Assembly: GCF_902506065.1 (NCBI RefSeq)
Contig: NZ_LR732912.1
Coordinates: 466,529-530,528 of the forward strand
DNA from: Arthrobacter sp. 9V
Lineage (GTDB): Bacteria; Actinomycetota; Actinomycetes; Actinomycetales; Micrococcaceae
Direction of reading: 5' to 3'
Length of the DNA stretch: 64,000 bases
The notes beneath the pieces were generated by a model. It was not told where the DNA came from. It made no database searches and saw only the letters and a program-made list of their open reading frames with translations. This document shows positions 22,099-30,151 of the stretch, one piece after another (position 1 is the stretch's first letter; every line of letters begins with the position of its first letter). The translations under genes and the position numbers were made by a program.

Positions 22099-24120
22099 AT
22101 GGAGAAATCGAACATCAGCAGGCGCGCAGTCCTGCAGGTCGGTGGAGCCGCATCGCTGGCAGCCGCCTTCGGTCTCGCAGCCAGCCACCCGGCGTCGGCG
22201 TCTACCGTGCCGGGCACCAAACCCAAGGCCACCGAAGTCCTGGACCTGGGCCCCGGCGTCGTGCAGTTCTCCCTCATGAGCGGGCTGCTGGTGGGTGAGA
22301 CGCTGTACATCGGTTCGCGGAACCTGGATCCGGTGCGCGTGGTGGCGTTCCACGTTCCCAGCGGCAAAGTGACCGGAGTGACCGAGCTGGAGAACGGCTA
22401 CGCCATCCAAACTCTGGCAGCCGACGCCGCGGGCCGGTACCTGTACGCCGGCGTGCTGCAGAACACCACCGGCCCCAAGCCGAACCTGTTCCGCTGGGAC
22501 CTTTCCAATCTGGGCGCCAAGGCCACGCCAGTGGGTCGGATCGGTGACCGCGACGTTCGCGACATGAGCGTAGCCCCCAACGGCCGCCTCTACGCCGTGG
22601 GCGGCGGCAGCGGGACGGCACCGGCGTTGTGGGAATACGACCCCGCCACGGGGACGGTTTCCAACCTTGGTACTCCGGACTCCGGCGCAACCCTGGCCCG
22701 AGCAGTCGCTGCCACGGACTCCACCATCTTCTTCGGCGCGGGCAGCACACTGGGCGGCGGAGGCAGTGCCAGCCGCGCCTGCCTGTACGCCTACAACCAT
22801 GCCGCCAAGACCTTCACCAACGTGACGCCGGCGGAGATGGTTGCGGACCCCAGCATCAGGGATCTTGCAATCGTTGGCGACAAGGTTCTGGTGAGCTCTG
22901 CCGCTTCAACCTCCACCTCAAAGATTGCAGCCGTGAGCGTTGCCAATCCGTCCTCCTATGCCGCGGCTGCATCTGTTGGGAAGACCGCCAAGAATTTCGC
23001 AGTGATCGGGGACAAGGTCTACTTCGCCAACGAGGCCGGGTTGTTGGTCTACTCGATTTCAGCCAACACAGTTTCAGCGGTGCCGTACCAGGGGCCTTTC
23101 CTCGGCGAAATCTGGGGCGTTGATGCCCTGAACGGCAAGCTGTTGGTCACCTCCGCGTTCGGATTCGTGGCCGAAATCGATCCGGTCTCCGGGACGTTCA
23201 AGACCACGGACCTGGGCGAGGCCGGGGCGCCGTCTGACGCGCAGGAAGCCATGGGGCTGGCAGCCGGAGGTGGCCTGGTTTACGTGGGCGGCAACGGCGT
23301 CATCTCGCGGCGATCGCTGAAGGACGGGCAGGTCACCAACATGACAGTCCCGGGCGAAGCGAAGGACGCTGTGGTGGTGGACCAGGTTTTGTACACGGGC
23401 CAGTACAGCTCCCAGGGCATCTGGAGTTACGATCCCCGCAGTGGCCAGCCCATCAGCCAGGTGGCAAAGTTCTCCTCCGAACAGAACCGGCCCCTGGACG
23501 TCCACTGGGACGAGGTCAACAAGCTCGTGTTGGTGTGCGCACAGGCCGACACTGAGGGCGGCGGCTCGCTCTGGACCTATGACCCCGCTACGGGCAGGTC
23601 CGGATTCTTCCTCAACCCCGTGGACAAGGTGCAGTTGGTGCGGGCAGTAACAGCGCACGACGGCGTCGCTTACCTTGGCGGAGGACGGCCGGGTACTGAA
23701 GGACCCGGCACGGTTGTGGCGATGAACCCTTTGACGGGCAAGGAACTGTGGCGCCTGGATCCGGGTCTGGGCGCAGGTATCTCCGCCCTCGCCGTGCAAG
23801 GCAAGTACCTTTACGGGATCGTCCGGACCGGGCGCTTGTTTGTCATTGACCTGTCTCGGCGTGTGGTGGTGCACCAAGCAGACATCAGCTCGGTCTGCAG
23901 GGGATTCGCGGCCCTGGTCACCAACCGCGGGGCTGTTTATGGCGTCTCGGACACGGACGTCTTCCGCTTTGATCCGAAGACCTTCGAGCTCGCCACAGTG
24001 GTGGCTGACATCAACGGCGGCTGGTACAGCGGCTCGCACATCACCAACGACGATGACGGTTACCTTTACACCATGCGCGGCCGCAACGTAGTGCGGATCA
24101 ACGACCACCCACGGCGGTAG
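22099..24120 (+). CDS. Tat-exported beta-propeller protein 1 (module A)
   Basis: A 673-residue secreted protein. It has a twin-arginine signal (NISRRAVLQVGGAASLAA, cleaved near ASA at about 34) followed by roughly 14 beta-propeller blade repeats of 40-48 residues (for example PSGKVTGVTELENGYAIQTL, GRYLYAGVLQN, LWEYDPATGTVSNLGTPD). That length suits two seven-bladed domains. It would usually be labelled a PQQ-like or quinoprotein propeller; I see no convincing enzyme motif. It is strongly similar along its length to the protein at 37041-39053, with shared stretches such as VVQFSLMS, NRPLDV and VADINGGWYSG. It is divergent from the importer operon and probably under the same regulator. Glycan binding or lyase activity is a hypothesis. 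Confidence 0.75.
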   Translation: MEKSNISRRAVLQVGGAASLAAAFGLAASHPASASTVPGTKPKATEVLDLGPGVVQFSLMSGLLVGETLYIGSRNLDPVRVVAFHVPSGKVTGVTELENGYAIQTLAADAAGRYLYAGVLQNTTGPKPNLFRWDLSNLGAKATPVGRIGDRDVRDMSVAPNGRLYAVGGGSGTAPALWEYDPATGTVSNLGTPDSGATLARAVAATDSTIFFGAGSTLGGGGSASRACLYAYNHAAKTFTNVTPAEMVADPSIRDLAIVGDKVLVSSAASTSTSKIAAVSVANPSSYAAAASVGKTAKNFAVIGDKVYFANEAGLLVYSISANTVSAVPYQGPFLGEIWGVDALNGKLLVTSAFGFVAEIDPVSGTFKTTDLGEAGAPSDAQEAMGLAAGGGLVYVGGNGVISRRSLKDGQVTNMTVPGEAKDAVVVDQVLYTGQYSSQGIWSYDPRSGQPISQVAKFSSEQNRPLDVHWDEVNKLVLVCAQADTEGGGSLWTYDPATGRSGFFLNPVDKVQLVRAVTAHDGVAYLGGGRPGTEGPGTVVAMNPLTGKELWRLDPGLGAGISALAVQGKYLYGIVRTGRLFVIDLSRRVVVHQADISSVCRGFAALVTNRGAVYGVSDTDVFRFDPKTFELATVVADINGGWYSGSHITNDDDGYLYTMRGRNVVRINDHPRR

Positions 24121-24127
24121 GTGCCCG

Positions 24128-24192
24128 GCGTTGCGGGGCCCGCTCTGCGCTCTCTGGCGAGTATTTAACGCGCAAAGCAGGCCCCGCAACGC
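24128..24192. terminator. Stem-loop after propeller 1
   Basis: GCGTTGCGGGGCC (24128-24140) pairs perfectly with GGCCCCGCAACGC (24180-24192). An imperfect inner stem (CTCTGCGC with GCGCAAAG) extends it. It lies seven bases after the stop codon at 24120 and separates the propeller from the regulator gene. Confidence 0.65.
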
Positions 24193-24249
24193 ACGTGCAT
24201 ACGGTCACCTATGCTTGTTTGAACATCAGGACTTGCGGAGAGGGTGGGC

Positions 24250-25329
24250 ATGCTCAGCGGCGAACGCCACGAGAAGATTCTGCGTGAGCTTGAAATGCGG
24301 GGAACCCTGACGGTCAACGGGTTCGCGGAGAAGACCGGCCTGTCCACCATGACCATCCGGCGGGACCTGACACAGCTGGCCGCCCAAGGGCTTTTGCGCC
24401 GAGTGCATGGCGGGGCCGTCCCAGTGCCGTCCGAACGCTCCGGGGACACCGTCCATAGGAGATCCCGCCAGCCGCTGGCCACCCTGGGGCTCATTGTCCC
24501 CACCACGGGTTACTACTTTCCGGAGGTTATCCGGGGTGCCGAAGCAGCAGCCAGGGAGCTCAACGCGCGGCTGATCCTGGGCGTCAGCAACTACTCCCCC
24601 GAGGATGAGCACCGGCAGCTCCAACGCATGGTGGCCAACTCCGTGGACGGGATCCTGCTGGCAACCGCAGGGTCCCTTGAACCCGGTTCGCCCACTTTCG
24701 AGTTGCTGTCCGGGCTAAGGATCCCGGTGGTGCTGGTTGAACGGTCAAGTCGGGTGTTCGAATCCGTGATGTCCGATCACAGCCATGGCGCCGAGCTTGC
24801 CCTTGAGCACTTGGCATCCTTGGGCCATCGCAGGATAGGACTGGCCGTTGCCACCAGCCCCACAGCACCCTGGCTCCGTGAAAGCCATGAGCGCATGGTG
24901 GCCAAGCTCGGCCTCGAAACAGATGCGCCGATCATGGAATACGTCCGGTCAGTGGTGGGAGCCGGCAACAACCAAAAGGAGTTCGCGAAGTTCCTCAGAG
25001 ACTGCAGGCGCACTGAAACGCACGCCGCCTTGGTGCTTCCGGACGAAGAGGCCATCACCTTGATCAACCTTGCTGAGGAAGCGGGCCTGGAGGTACCCGA
25101 GGATTTGGCGATCGTTGCCTATGACGACGAAGTGGCGGACCTCGCCCCGGTACCCCTGACCTCCATCGCCCCGCCCAAGCGCGATGTGGGGCATGCCGCC
25201 GTCGCCATGTGCATGGAAAGGCTGGGAGGGAAGACCGGCTCGACGGTGTCTCCAGCGCTGCGGCGCGTAAGCCTGGCCCCGAAGCTGATCATCCGCGAGT
25301 CCACGGTGACGGGGGAGGACGCGGAGTAG
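24250..25329 (+). CDS. Hybrid regulator: DeoR-type helix-turn-helix fused to a LacI-type sugar sensor
   Basis: A 359-residue transcription factor. Residues 1-58 form a DeoR-style winged helix (RHEKILRELEMRGTLTV, STMTIRRDLTQLAAQGLLRR, VHGGAV). From about residue 78 onward it is a LacI-type periplasmic-binding sensor (LGLIVPTTGYYFPEVIRGAE, LAIVAYDDEVADLAPVPLTS). I start at the ATG at 24250, which sits at a proper distance from GGAGAGG; the GTG two codons earlier is too close. TGTTTGAA at 24216-24223 upstream suggests autoregulation through the TTCRAACAT repeats. It probably controls module A and perhaps the propeller of module B. Confidence 0.85.
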   Translation: MLSGERHEKILRELEMRGTLTVNGFAEKTGLSTMTIRRDLTQLAAQGLLRRVHGGAVPVPSERSGDTVHRRSRQPLATLGLIVPTTGYYFPEVIRGAEAAARELNARLILGVSNYSPEDEHRQLQRMVANSVDGILLATAGSLEPGSPTFELLSGLRIPVVLVERSSRVFESVMSDHSHGAELALEHLASLGHRRIGLAVATSPTAPWLRESHERMVAKLGLETDAPIMEYVRSVVGAGNNQKEFAKFLRDCRRTETHAALVLPDEEAITLINLAEEAGLEVPEDLAIVAYDDEVADLAPVPLTSIAPPKRDVGHAAVAMCMERLGGKTGSTVSPALRRVSLAPKLIIRESTVTGEDAE

Positions 25330-25382
25330 GGGTTTGCTTGGAGAAATGTCAGTGGCGGCCGGCTGACGGAAATCTCTTTTAT

Positions 25383-26171
25383 ATGCGGGGATTCGCAACG
25401 GCCTGGACGGATCCAATTGTCCAACAAGCTGTTGGACAATTGCCGTGGGGTCACATCACAGTGCTCTTAGACAAACTGGACAACCAGGTGGATCGGGATT
25501 GGTATGCGGCTGCCGCAGCTGAACACGGCTGGTCTCGCAACGTCCTCCTGAATATGATCATGAACCGGACGCAGGAAAGGACAGGTGCGGCGCCATCGAA
25601 CTTTGTCCAACGGCTTGTTGGACAAGATTCCGAGCTGGCCCAGCAGGTCGCCAAGGACCCTTACAATTTCGAATTTCTTGGCTTGTCGGGGGAAGTTGCC
25701 GAACGGGACCTGGAACTGGCCCTGACCAGCCGGATCGCCGAAACCTTGAGGGAACTCGGGCCGGGATTCTCGTTCGTTGGCCGGCAGGTCCACTTCGATG
25801 TCGACGGCGACGACTTCTACATCGACATGCTGTTCTTCCATATGGACCAGAACCGGTATGTGGTTATCGAGCTGAAGACGGGAAAGTTCCAGCCTGAGTA
25901 CGCCGGCAAGCTGAACTTTTACGTTGCCCTTGTGGATGACATGCTTCGCCGGGAGCATCACAACGAAACGATTGGCATCTTGGTCTGCGGCACTAAGAAC
26001 GACCGCAGCGTCAGGTACAGCCTCGGGCGGTCAACCTCACCCATGGCAGTCGCCGCCTATACATACGACAAGCTCCCGGCCTCCGAACAGCAAGCCCTGC
26101 CCAACGAAAGCCACCTTGTCGCTGCCCTCGAATGGGCAGAACCTGACGAGGGACAGGCCGAGCCCACTTAG
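25383..26171 (+). pseudogene. 5'-truncated YhcG-type PDDEXK nuclease (DUF1016)
   Basis: From the ATG at 25383 the frame gives 262 residues matching the C-terminal two thirds of YhcG proteins: AVGQLPWGHITVLLDKLDN, HGWSRNVLLNMIMNRTQ, then a PDDEXK nuclease core with DGDDFYIDMLFFH and VVIELKTGKFQPEYAGKL. The N-terminal DUF1016 domain of about 100 residues, which normally precedes NLFYMR, is missing. Only NLFYMRGFATAW survives, about 40 bases after the regulator's stop, so the junction lies at about 25330-25370. A shortened protein might still be made, but I treat it as a remnant of a mobile defence-type nuclease gene. Confidence 0.65.
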
Positions 26172-26192
26172 GCGGTATGGCAACAATTTCGG

Positions 26193-26699
26193 TCACTCCC
26201 GCCACGGCGTGAGCCGAGGCCACCACCCCGGGACATTGCGCCGGTAGTGGAGGTATTGCTCGCCGTAGGTCTCGGTGAGGGTTGGTTCCTCGTAGCCCTT
26301 CACAAACGCGAACACCGCGGCGAGGACAATTACTGCGTAGATCACTAGTCCCCAACTGCCGAACAGCAAGGCCTGGCCGAGGATCATGCTGACGACGGCG
26401 ATGTACATAGGGTTGCGCACGAAGCGGTAAGCCCCCGTCACGACCAGCGTTTCGCTGGGAGCCACCGGAGCGGGCGTTCCACCGTGCAGTGCGAACAGGG
26501 CAAAGGCGTGCAGGAGGAAAACCACCCCAGCAGCGATAGCGATCCACGCAAACATCACCACCATCCACGCTGAGCCCCAACCAAACCATCGCCAGCCGGA
26601 GATCAGTCCGGGAATGAGTCCCGCCACGATGCCGGGCGCCAGGAACAAGAAGAGAACCGTGCCGATCCACGCACGCGCAGGCGAGGTTGCCTTGGCCAT
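26193..26699 (-). CDS. Isoprenylcysteine methyltransferase/phospholipid methyltransferase-like membrane protein
   Basis: A 168-residue protein with about five membrane helices and the C-terminal SAM-binding signature of this superfamily: GAYRFVRNPMYIAV (residues 89-102), EEPTLTETYGEQYLHYRRNV and PGWWPRL. Members methylate small lipid or thiol substrates at the membrane; the substrate here is unknown. I start at the ATG at 26699; the longer open frame to 26924 runs antisense to the neighbouring gene and has no membrane character. It is convergent with the YhcG remnant and divergent from the reductase gene at 26829. Confidence 0.8.
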   Translation of the reverse strand: MAKATSPARAWIGTVLFLFLAPGIVAGLIPGLISGWRWFGWGSAWMVVMFAWIAIAAGVVFLLHAFALFALHGGTPAPVAPSETLVVTGAYRFVRNPMYIAVVSMILGQALLFGSWGLVIYAVIVLAAVFAFVKGYEEPTLTETYGEQYLHYRRNVPGWWPRLTPWRE

Positions 26700-26828
26700 G
26701 GGCGCCAGAATAGTCCCATTCCCTGGACCCCGCGACCCTCCCGCCAGCTCTTTGGCCGGACTAGGATGTCCGCGGAAGCGCACTCCACACTGACAAGACC
26801 TGAGCCTAACCTCTAACAGGAGCACACG

Positions 26829-27437
26829 ATGGGAATTTTGTCCGTAGACCTTTTCATCACTCTGGACGGCGTGTACCAAGCGCCCGGCGGTCCGGACGAG
26901 GACCGCTCGGGCGGTTTCGATCACGGCGGTTGGCAGGCCGCCTATTCAGATGAGGAAAGCGGCGCCGCGATCGTCGCCGGAATTGACCGGATGGACGCGC
27001 TTCTGCTGGGTCGACGAACCTACGACATCTTTGCCGCGTACTGGCCCAACCAGAGCGATCACATTGCCGAGACCCTCAATGGACTGCCCAAGTTCGTGGT
27101 GTCCCGCAACGTGAACGATCCCCAGTGGGAGGGGACAACCGCGCTGGCGGATGTTGACCGGATCGCGGCGCTGAAGGAGCGGTTCAACGACATTCATGTG
27201 ATCGGCAGCGGCGAGCTGGTACGGTCGCTCCTCGAAGCGGACCTCGTGGACCGGCTCAACCTGTACCTCTACCCGCTCACCTTCGGTACGGGCAAGCGCT
27301 TGTGGGCCGATGGGGACGGCGTCCCCGCGGCATTCCGGTTGGCTCAGCCGCCGCAGGGCTTCCCAAACGGGGCGGTTTCGCTGGTTTACGAGCGTGCCGG
27401 GGCGCCAATCACGGGCATCGATATCGGTCAGTCCTGA
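26829..27437 (+). CDS. RibD C-terminal/dihydrofolate-reductase-like protein
   Basis: A 202-residue cytoplasmic protein of the dihydrofolate-reductase-like fold used by the RibD reductase domain. Characteristic pieces are LDGVYQAPGGPDEDR near the start, DALLLGRRTYDIFAAYWP, HVIGSGELVRSLLEADLVD and LYLYPLTFGTGKRLW. Members of this orphan group are common in actinobacteria and presumably reduce an NADPH-dependent substrate, but none is assigned here. The ATG at 26829 follows AACAGGAGCACACG. A strong terminator lies 25 bases after the stop. Confidence 0.85.
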   Translation: MGILSVDLFITLDGVYQAPGGPDEDRSGGFDHGGWQAAYSDEESGAAIVAGIDRMDALLLGRRTYDIFAAYWPNQSDHIAETLNGLPKFVVSRNVNDPQWEGTTALADVDRIAALKERFNDIHVIGSGELVRSLLEADLVDRLNLYLYPLTFGTGKRLWADGDGVPAAFRLAQPPQGFPNGAVSLVYERAGAPITGIDIGQS

Positions 27438-27462
27438 ACCTGCAGCAGGGTGCCGCAAACGA

Positions 27463-27514
27463 AAACAGAAGCGTTCGACGGCGGGTGCGCATCCGCCGTC
27501 GAACGCTTCTGTTT
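27463..27514. terminator. Strong bidirectional terminator (22-bp perfect stem)
   Basis: Bases 27463-27484 and 27493-27514 are perfect 22-bp inverted repeats around an eight-base loop. The stem begins AAAC and ends GTTT, giving an A/T-rich base in both directions, between convergent genes. Confidence 0.9.
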
Positions 27515-27521
27515 GCCTGTT

Positions 27522-28370
27522 CTAAAGTGCGGCCGGTACGGCCAGCGGGGCGCGCTGCACATGTCCCCGCACCACAATGAGGGCCACCACTGCGATCAGC
27601 ATGTAGATCATGTTGGCCGGGCCGGCCAGCAACAGCAACGGGCTCTGGGGGCCCGTGGCAGCTTGGTCAATGCCGCCCGTGGACAAGAAGAGCGTGGGGT
27701 CGTACAAGGCGTGCAGGATCATGGGCCAGATCAGGTTTCCGGTGACCCTCAACGTCAGGTACATGCAGATGCCGAAGCCGAACGTAAACAGCACAGTCAC
27801 CAAAACGGTGACTATCGGCATGCCTGACAAGATGTTGGCGGAGTGAAGCAGCGCAAAGACCAAGGAAGACAGCACCATGACTACCCACTCGGACTTCCCG
27901 GAGTCGCGCAGCATTTTCACCACAATGCCACGGGTGAGGATTTCTTCGGCAAAGCCGATCAGCAAACCGGTAAGTAACGTCACTACCACCACGGAAGCTT
28001 GGTAGCTGCTGTAGTTGATGCCCAGGAAGCGCAGCGCGATGGCGGCCACCAGGAAGAATGGCGCTGCCCACATCCACCAGCTCCCCTTGACCGGCTGCGG
28101 AGCGAACAGCGGTTTGAACCACTTCACCGAATACACGAATGCGGCCAGTGCCGCACTGCCAATGATCAGCGACAACGTGAGGCCGATGAAGACGCTCTGA
28201 GGTGTGCGGAAGATGTCCTCGGCTACCACCTGGTCGCCCGCAATCGGCCCAATCACCAGGCCGGCACCAAGGTAAATCGCCATGTAGAGCACGGCCAGCA
28301 GGATTGCCCGCCACCAACCACCCTTGTCCCAGAACGTTTTCCACGCTGATGAACGGACGGTTTGGTCCAT
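27522..28370 (-). CDS. CPBP-family intramembrane metalloprotease
   Basis: A 282-residue membrane protease of the CAAX/bacteriocin-processing (Abi) family with about eight helices. The family's catalytic motifs are visible: EEILTRGIVVKML (about residue 157), FALLHSANILSG and MILHALYDPTLF. Members cut membrane peptides or modify self-immunity; the substrate is unknown. I start at the ATG at 28370, preceded by AAGGGGGCACTAC; the frame is open 27 codons further upstream with no support. It lies 41 bases after nagB on the same strand but has its own good ribosome binding site and no obvious link to sugar use. Confidence 0.85.
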   Translation of the reverse strand: MDQTVRSSAWKTFWDKGGWWRAILLAVLYMAIYLGAGLVIGPIAGDQVVAEDIFRTPQSVFIGLTLSLIIGSAALAAFVYSVKWFKPLFAPQPVKGSWWMWAAPFFLVAAIALRFLGINYSSYQASVVVVTLLTGLLIGFAEEILTRGIVVKMLRDSGKSEWVVMVLSSLVFALLHSANILSGMPIVTVLVTVLFTFGFGICMYLTLRVTGNLIWPMILHALYDPTLFLSTGGIDQAATGPQSPLLLLAGPANMIYMLIAVVALIVVRGHVQRAPLAVPAAL

Positions 28371-28411
28371 GTAGTGCCCCCTTGAGTCTGCGGGATGAAG
28401 GATGGTCCCGC

Positions 28412-29203
28412 CTAGAAATCTACTGCACGCAGATCTTGCGCTGAGTGCCATGCGTGCCGGTAGTACTCCACATGAGCAAGTCCGGCGGCGGCGTCCTCGT
28501 CGATGATGACCGTAGCCCGCGGGTGTTGTTGGATGACCGAGCCCGGAACTGCTGATGACACTGGTCCTTCCAACGCAGCTGCAACAGCCTGTGCCTTATT
28601 GGAACCGAAGGCCAGAAGGACCAACTGCCTGGCCCGGAGGATGGTGCCAAGCCCTTGGGTAATGCAATGGGTAGGGACTTCTTCCAAGGAACCAAAGAAT
28701 CGGGCGTTATCCCTGCGCGTTTGCTCGGCCAATGCCTTGATGCGCGTTGTGGATGCCAGGGAAGATCCGGGCTCGTTGAAACCCACGTGGCCGTTTGAAC
28801 CGATGCCCAGGATTTGGAGGTCAACGCCGTCGGCCTGCTCAATCAGGCCTTCGTATTCTGCTCCGGCCCGGGTGACGTTGGCGCCCGTTCCTCGTGGGGT
28901 GAACACTTGGTCCGGATTGAGCCCCAGCGGTTCCACCACTTCGCGGTTGATCACGGAGCGGTAGCTTTCCGGATGCTCAGGCGGGATACCGAGGTACTCG
29001 TCCAAGGCGAAGCCACGCACGCGGGACACATCAATGCTGTCCTCCCGGACGGCCTTGGCCAGTGCCGCATAGGTGGACAGGGGAGTGGAGCCGGTGGCGA
29101 GGCCAAGAACGGTGGAGGGGTTTGTGATGATCTGCTGTGCGAAGATCGCCGCGGCAACACTTCCAGCCTCGCTTTGATCGCGGACAATGATGACTTCTGC
29201 CAT
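28412..29203 (-). CDS. nagB: Glucosamine-6-phosphate deaminase
   Basis: Converts glucosamine 6-phosphate to fructose 6-phosphate plus ammonia, feeding amino sugar into glycolysis. The 263 residues match the family length and carry LGLATGSTPLSTY (phosphate loop), the catalytic Asp68 in GFALDEYLG, and GIGSNGHVGFNEPGS (about 132-146). A good ribosome binding site (AAAGGAAACCC) precedes the ATG at 29203. It is at the end of the module B operon after the Gfo/Idh gene (33-base gap). Its presence indicates that an amino sugar, such as glucosamine freed by the sulfatase, is among the imported products. No NagA or kinase is encoded nearby. Confidence 0.93.
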   Translation of the reverse strand: MAEVIIVRDQSEAGSVAAAIFAQQIITNPSTVLGLATGSTPLSTYAALAKAVREDSIDVSRVRGFALDEYLGIPPEHPESYRSVINREVVEPLGLNPDQVFTPRGTGANVTRAGAEYEGLIEQADGVDLQILGIGSNGHVGFNEPGSSLASTTRIKALAEQTRRDNARFFGSLEEVPTHCITQGLGTILRARQLVLLAFGSNKAQAVAAALEGPVSSAVPGSVIQQHPRATVIIDEDAAAGLAHVEYYRHAWHSAQDLRAVDF

Positions 29204-29236
29204 GGGTTTCCTTTGGGTAGTGGAAAAGAACGAATG

Positions 29237-30151
29237 CTATTCGGCCACGATCGCCGCGCCGGCTTCCAGGCTCTTATTGGCGGCTTCCACGATTGCCACA
29301 ATGCAGAGGATCTCCCGCAACGGCACATTCGGTGTCCCGTTGCGGATGGAGTTCACGATCCCGTCAAGAAGGCCCGCCAGCATGGGCGGACCCGCTTCGA
29401 TGGAGAACTCGGAACAGCCGCGATCGGTGTCGATGCGTCCTGACGTAAAGGCGCTCCATCCCGCTTCGCCCGTCAACGAGACCACGCGGCCGTCTCCCCA
29501 GCGGACTGTCACGCTGGTGGCGCTGGCCGGTGACCCCGGCCTAACGGCGTCGACCGTTACCGTCTCCGGTCCGGCCCCCAAGGCGGCCACTGCGAGGTCG
29601 ACCAGATGCACGCCGTACCAGGACAGGCCCGGGTGGCCGGGCTGGGTGGGGAGGGGACCTTCCAAAGACACGGATTGCCCGGTCCCGCGGGAAAGGGCCT
29701 CCTGGAACTCAGGCGTGAACCGCTTGGGAGAGCCGGCCAGGACCAAAGTTCCGGAAGCCTGCGCCTGGGCGAGCATGGTGCGGGCCTCAGCAAGGGTAGG
29801 AGCGAACCGCGTGTCCACGTAAATCGGCTTGCCGAACCGCACCACGCGCTCAAAAAAGCGTGGGTGCGTCCGTGCATCGGAGGACACGATCAGCAGGGCA
29901 TCGCAGGCTTCGGCCACGGCTTCCGGCGAATCGCACATGGTGACGCCCAACCCGCTCACCTCGGCCGCGAAACTATCGATCCGGTCCAGGCTCAACGGAA
30001 AGTCCGACGCCGCTTCCCCCTTCCAAGCGTGGGTCACCGTGCCGCCGGGGACCACGCCGTCGGAACCGTTCCCGAAGAGCCGGGTGAACGACGGCGCGTG
30101 CGGGGAGTCGACGCCGATGAGGCCGAAGCGGATAGGCGCCACGGACGTCAT
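29237..30151 (-). CDS. Gfo/Idh/MocA-family oxidoreductase (module B), unusual cofactor loop
   Basis: A 304-residue two-domain NAD(P)-dependent sugar dehydrogenase-like protein. The N-terminal Rossmann opening is IRFGLIGVDSPHAPSF, where the usual GxGxxG glycines after the first are replaced. The EKP-like region reads GKPIYVDTRFAPTLAEA, with Asp replacing the usual Glu-Lys pattern. The ATG at 30151 overlaps the permease stop as ATGA, so it is translationally coupled to the importer. It probably acts on a sugar or sugar acid brought in by module B. With the two departures from consensus, NAD(P) use should not be assumed. Confidence 0.78.
   Translation of the reverse strand: MTSVAPIRFGLIGVDSPHAPSFTRLFGNGSDGVVPGGTVTHAWKGEAASDFPLSLDRIDSFAAEVSGLGVTMCDSPEAVAEACDALLIVSSDARTHPRFFERVVRFGKPIYVDTRFAPTLAEARTMLAQAQASGTLVLAGSPKRFTPEFQEALSRGTGQSVSLEGPLPTQPGHPGLSWYGVHLVDLAVAALGAGPETVTVDAVRPGSPASATSVTVRWGDGRVVSLTGEAGWSAFTSGRIDTDRGCSEFSIEAGPPMLAGLLDGIVNSIRNGTPNVPLREILCIVAIVEAANKSLEAGAAIVAE

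Noticed and set aside
25209-25382. N-terminal part of the YhcG-like gene upstream of 25383
   Set aside because: Most of this stretch overlaps the regulator gene in another frame and resembles no DUF1016 sequence; only the last four codons (NLFY) match.
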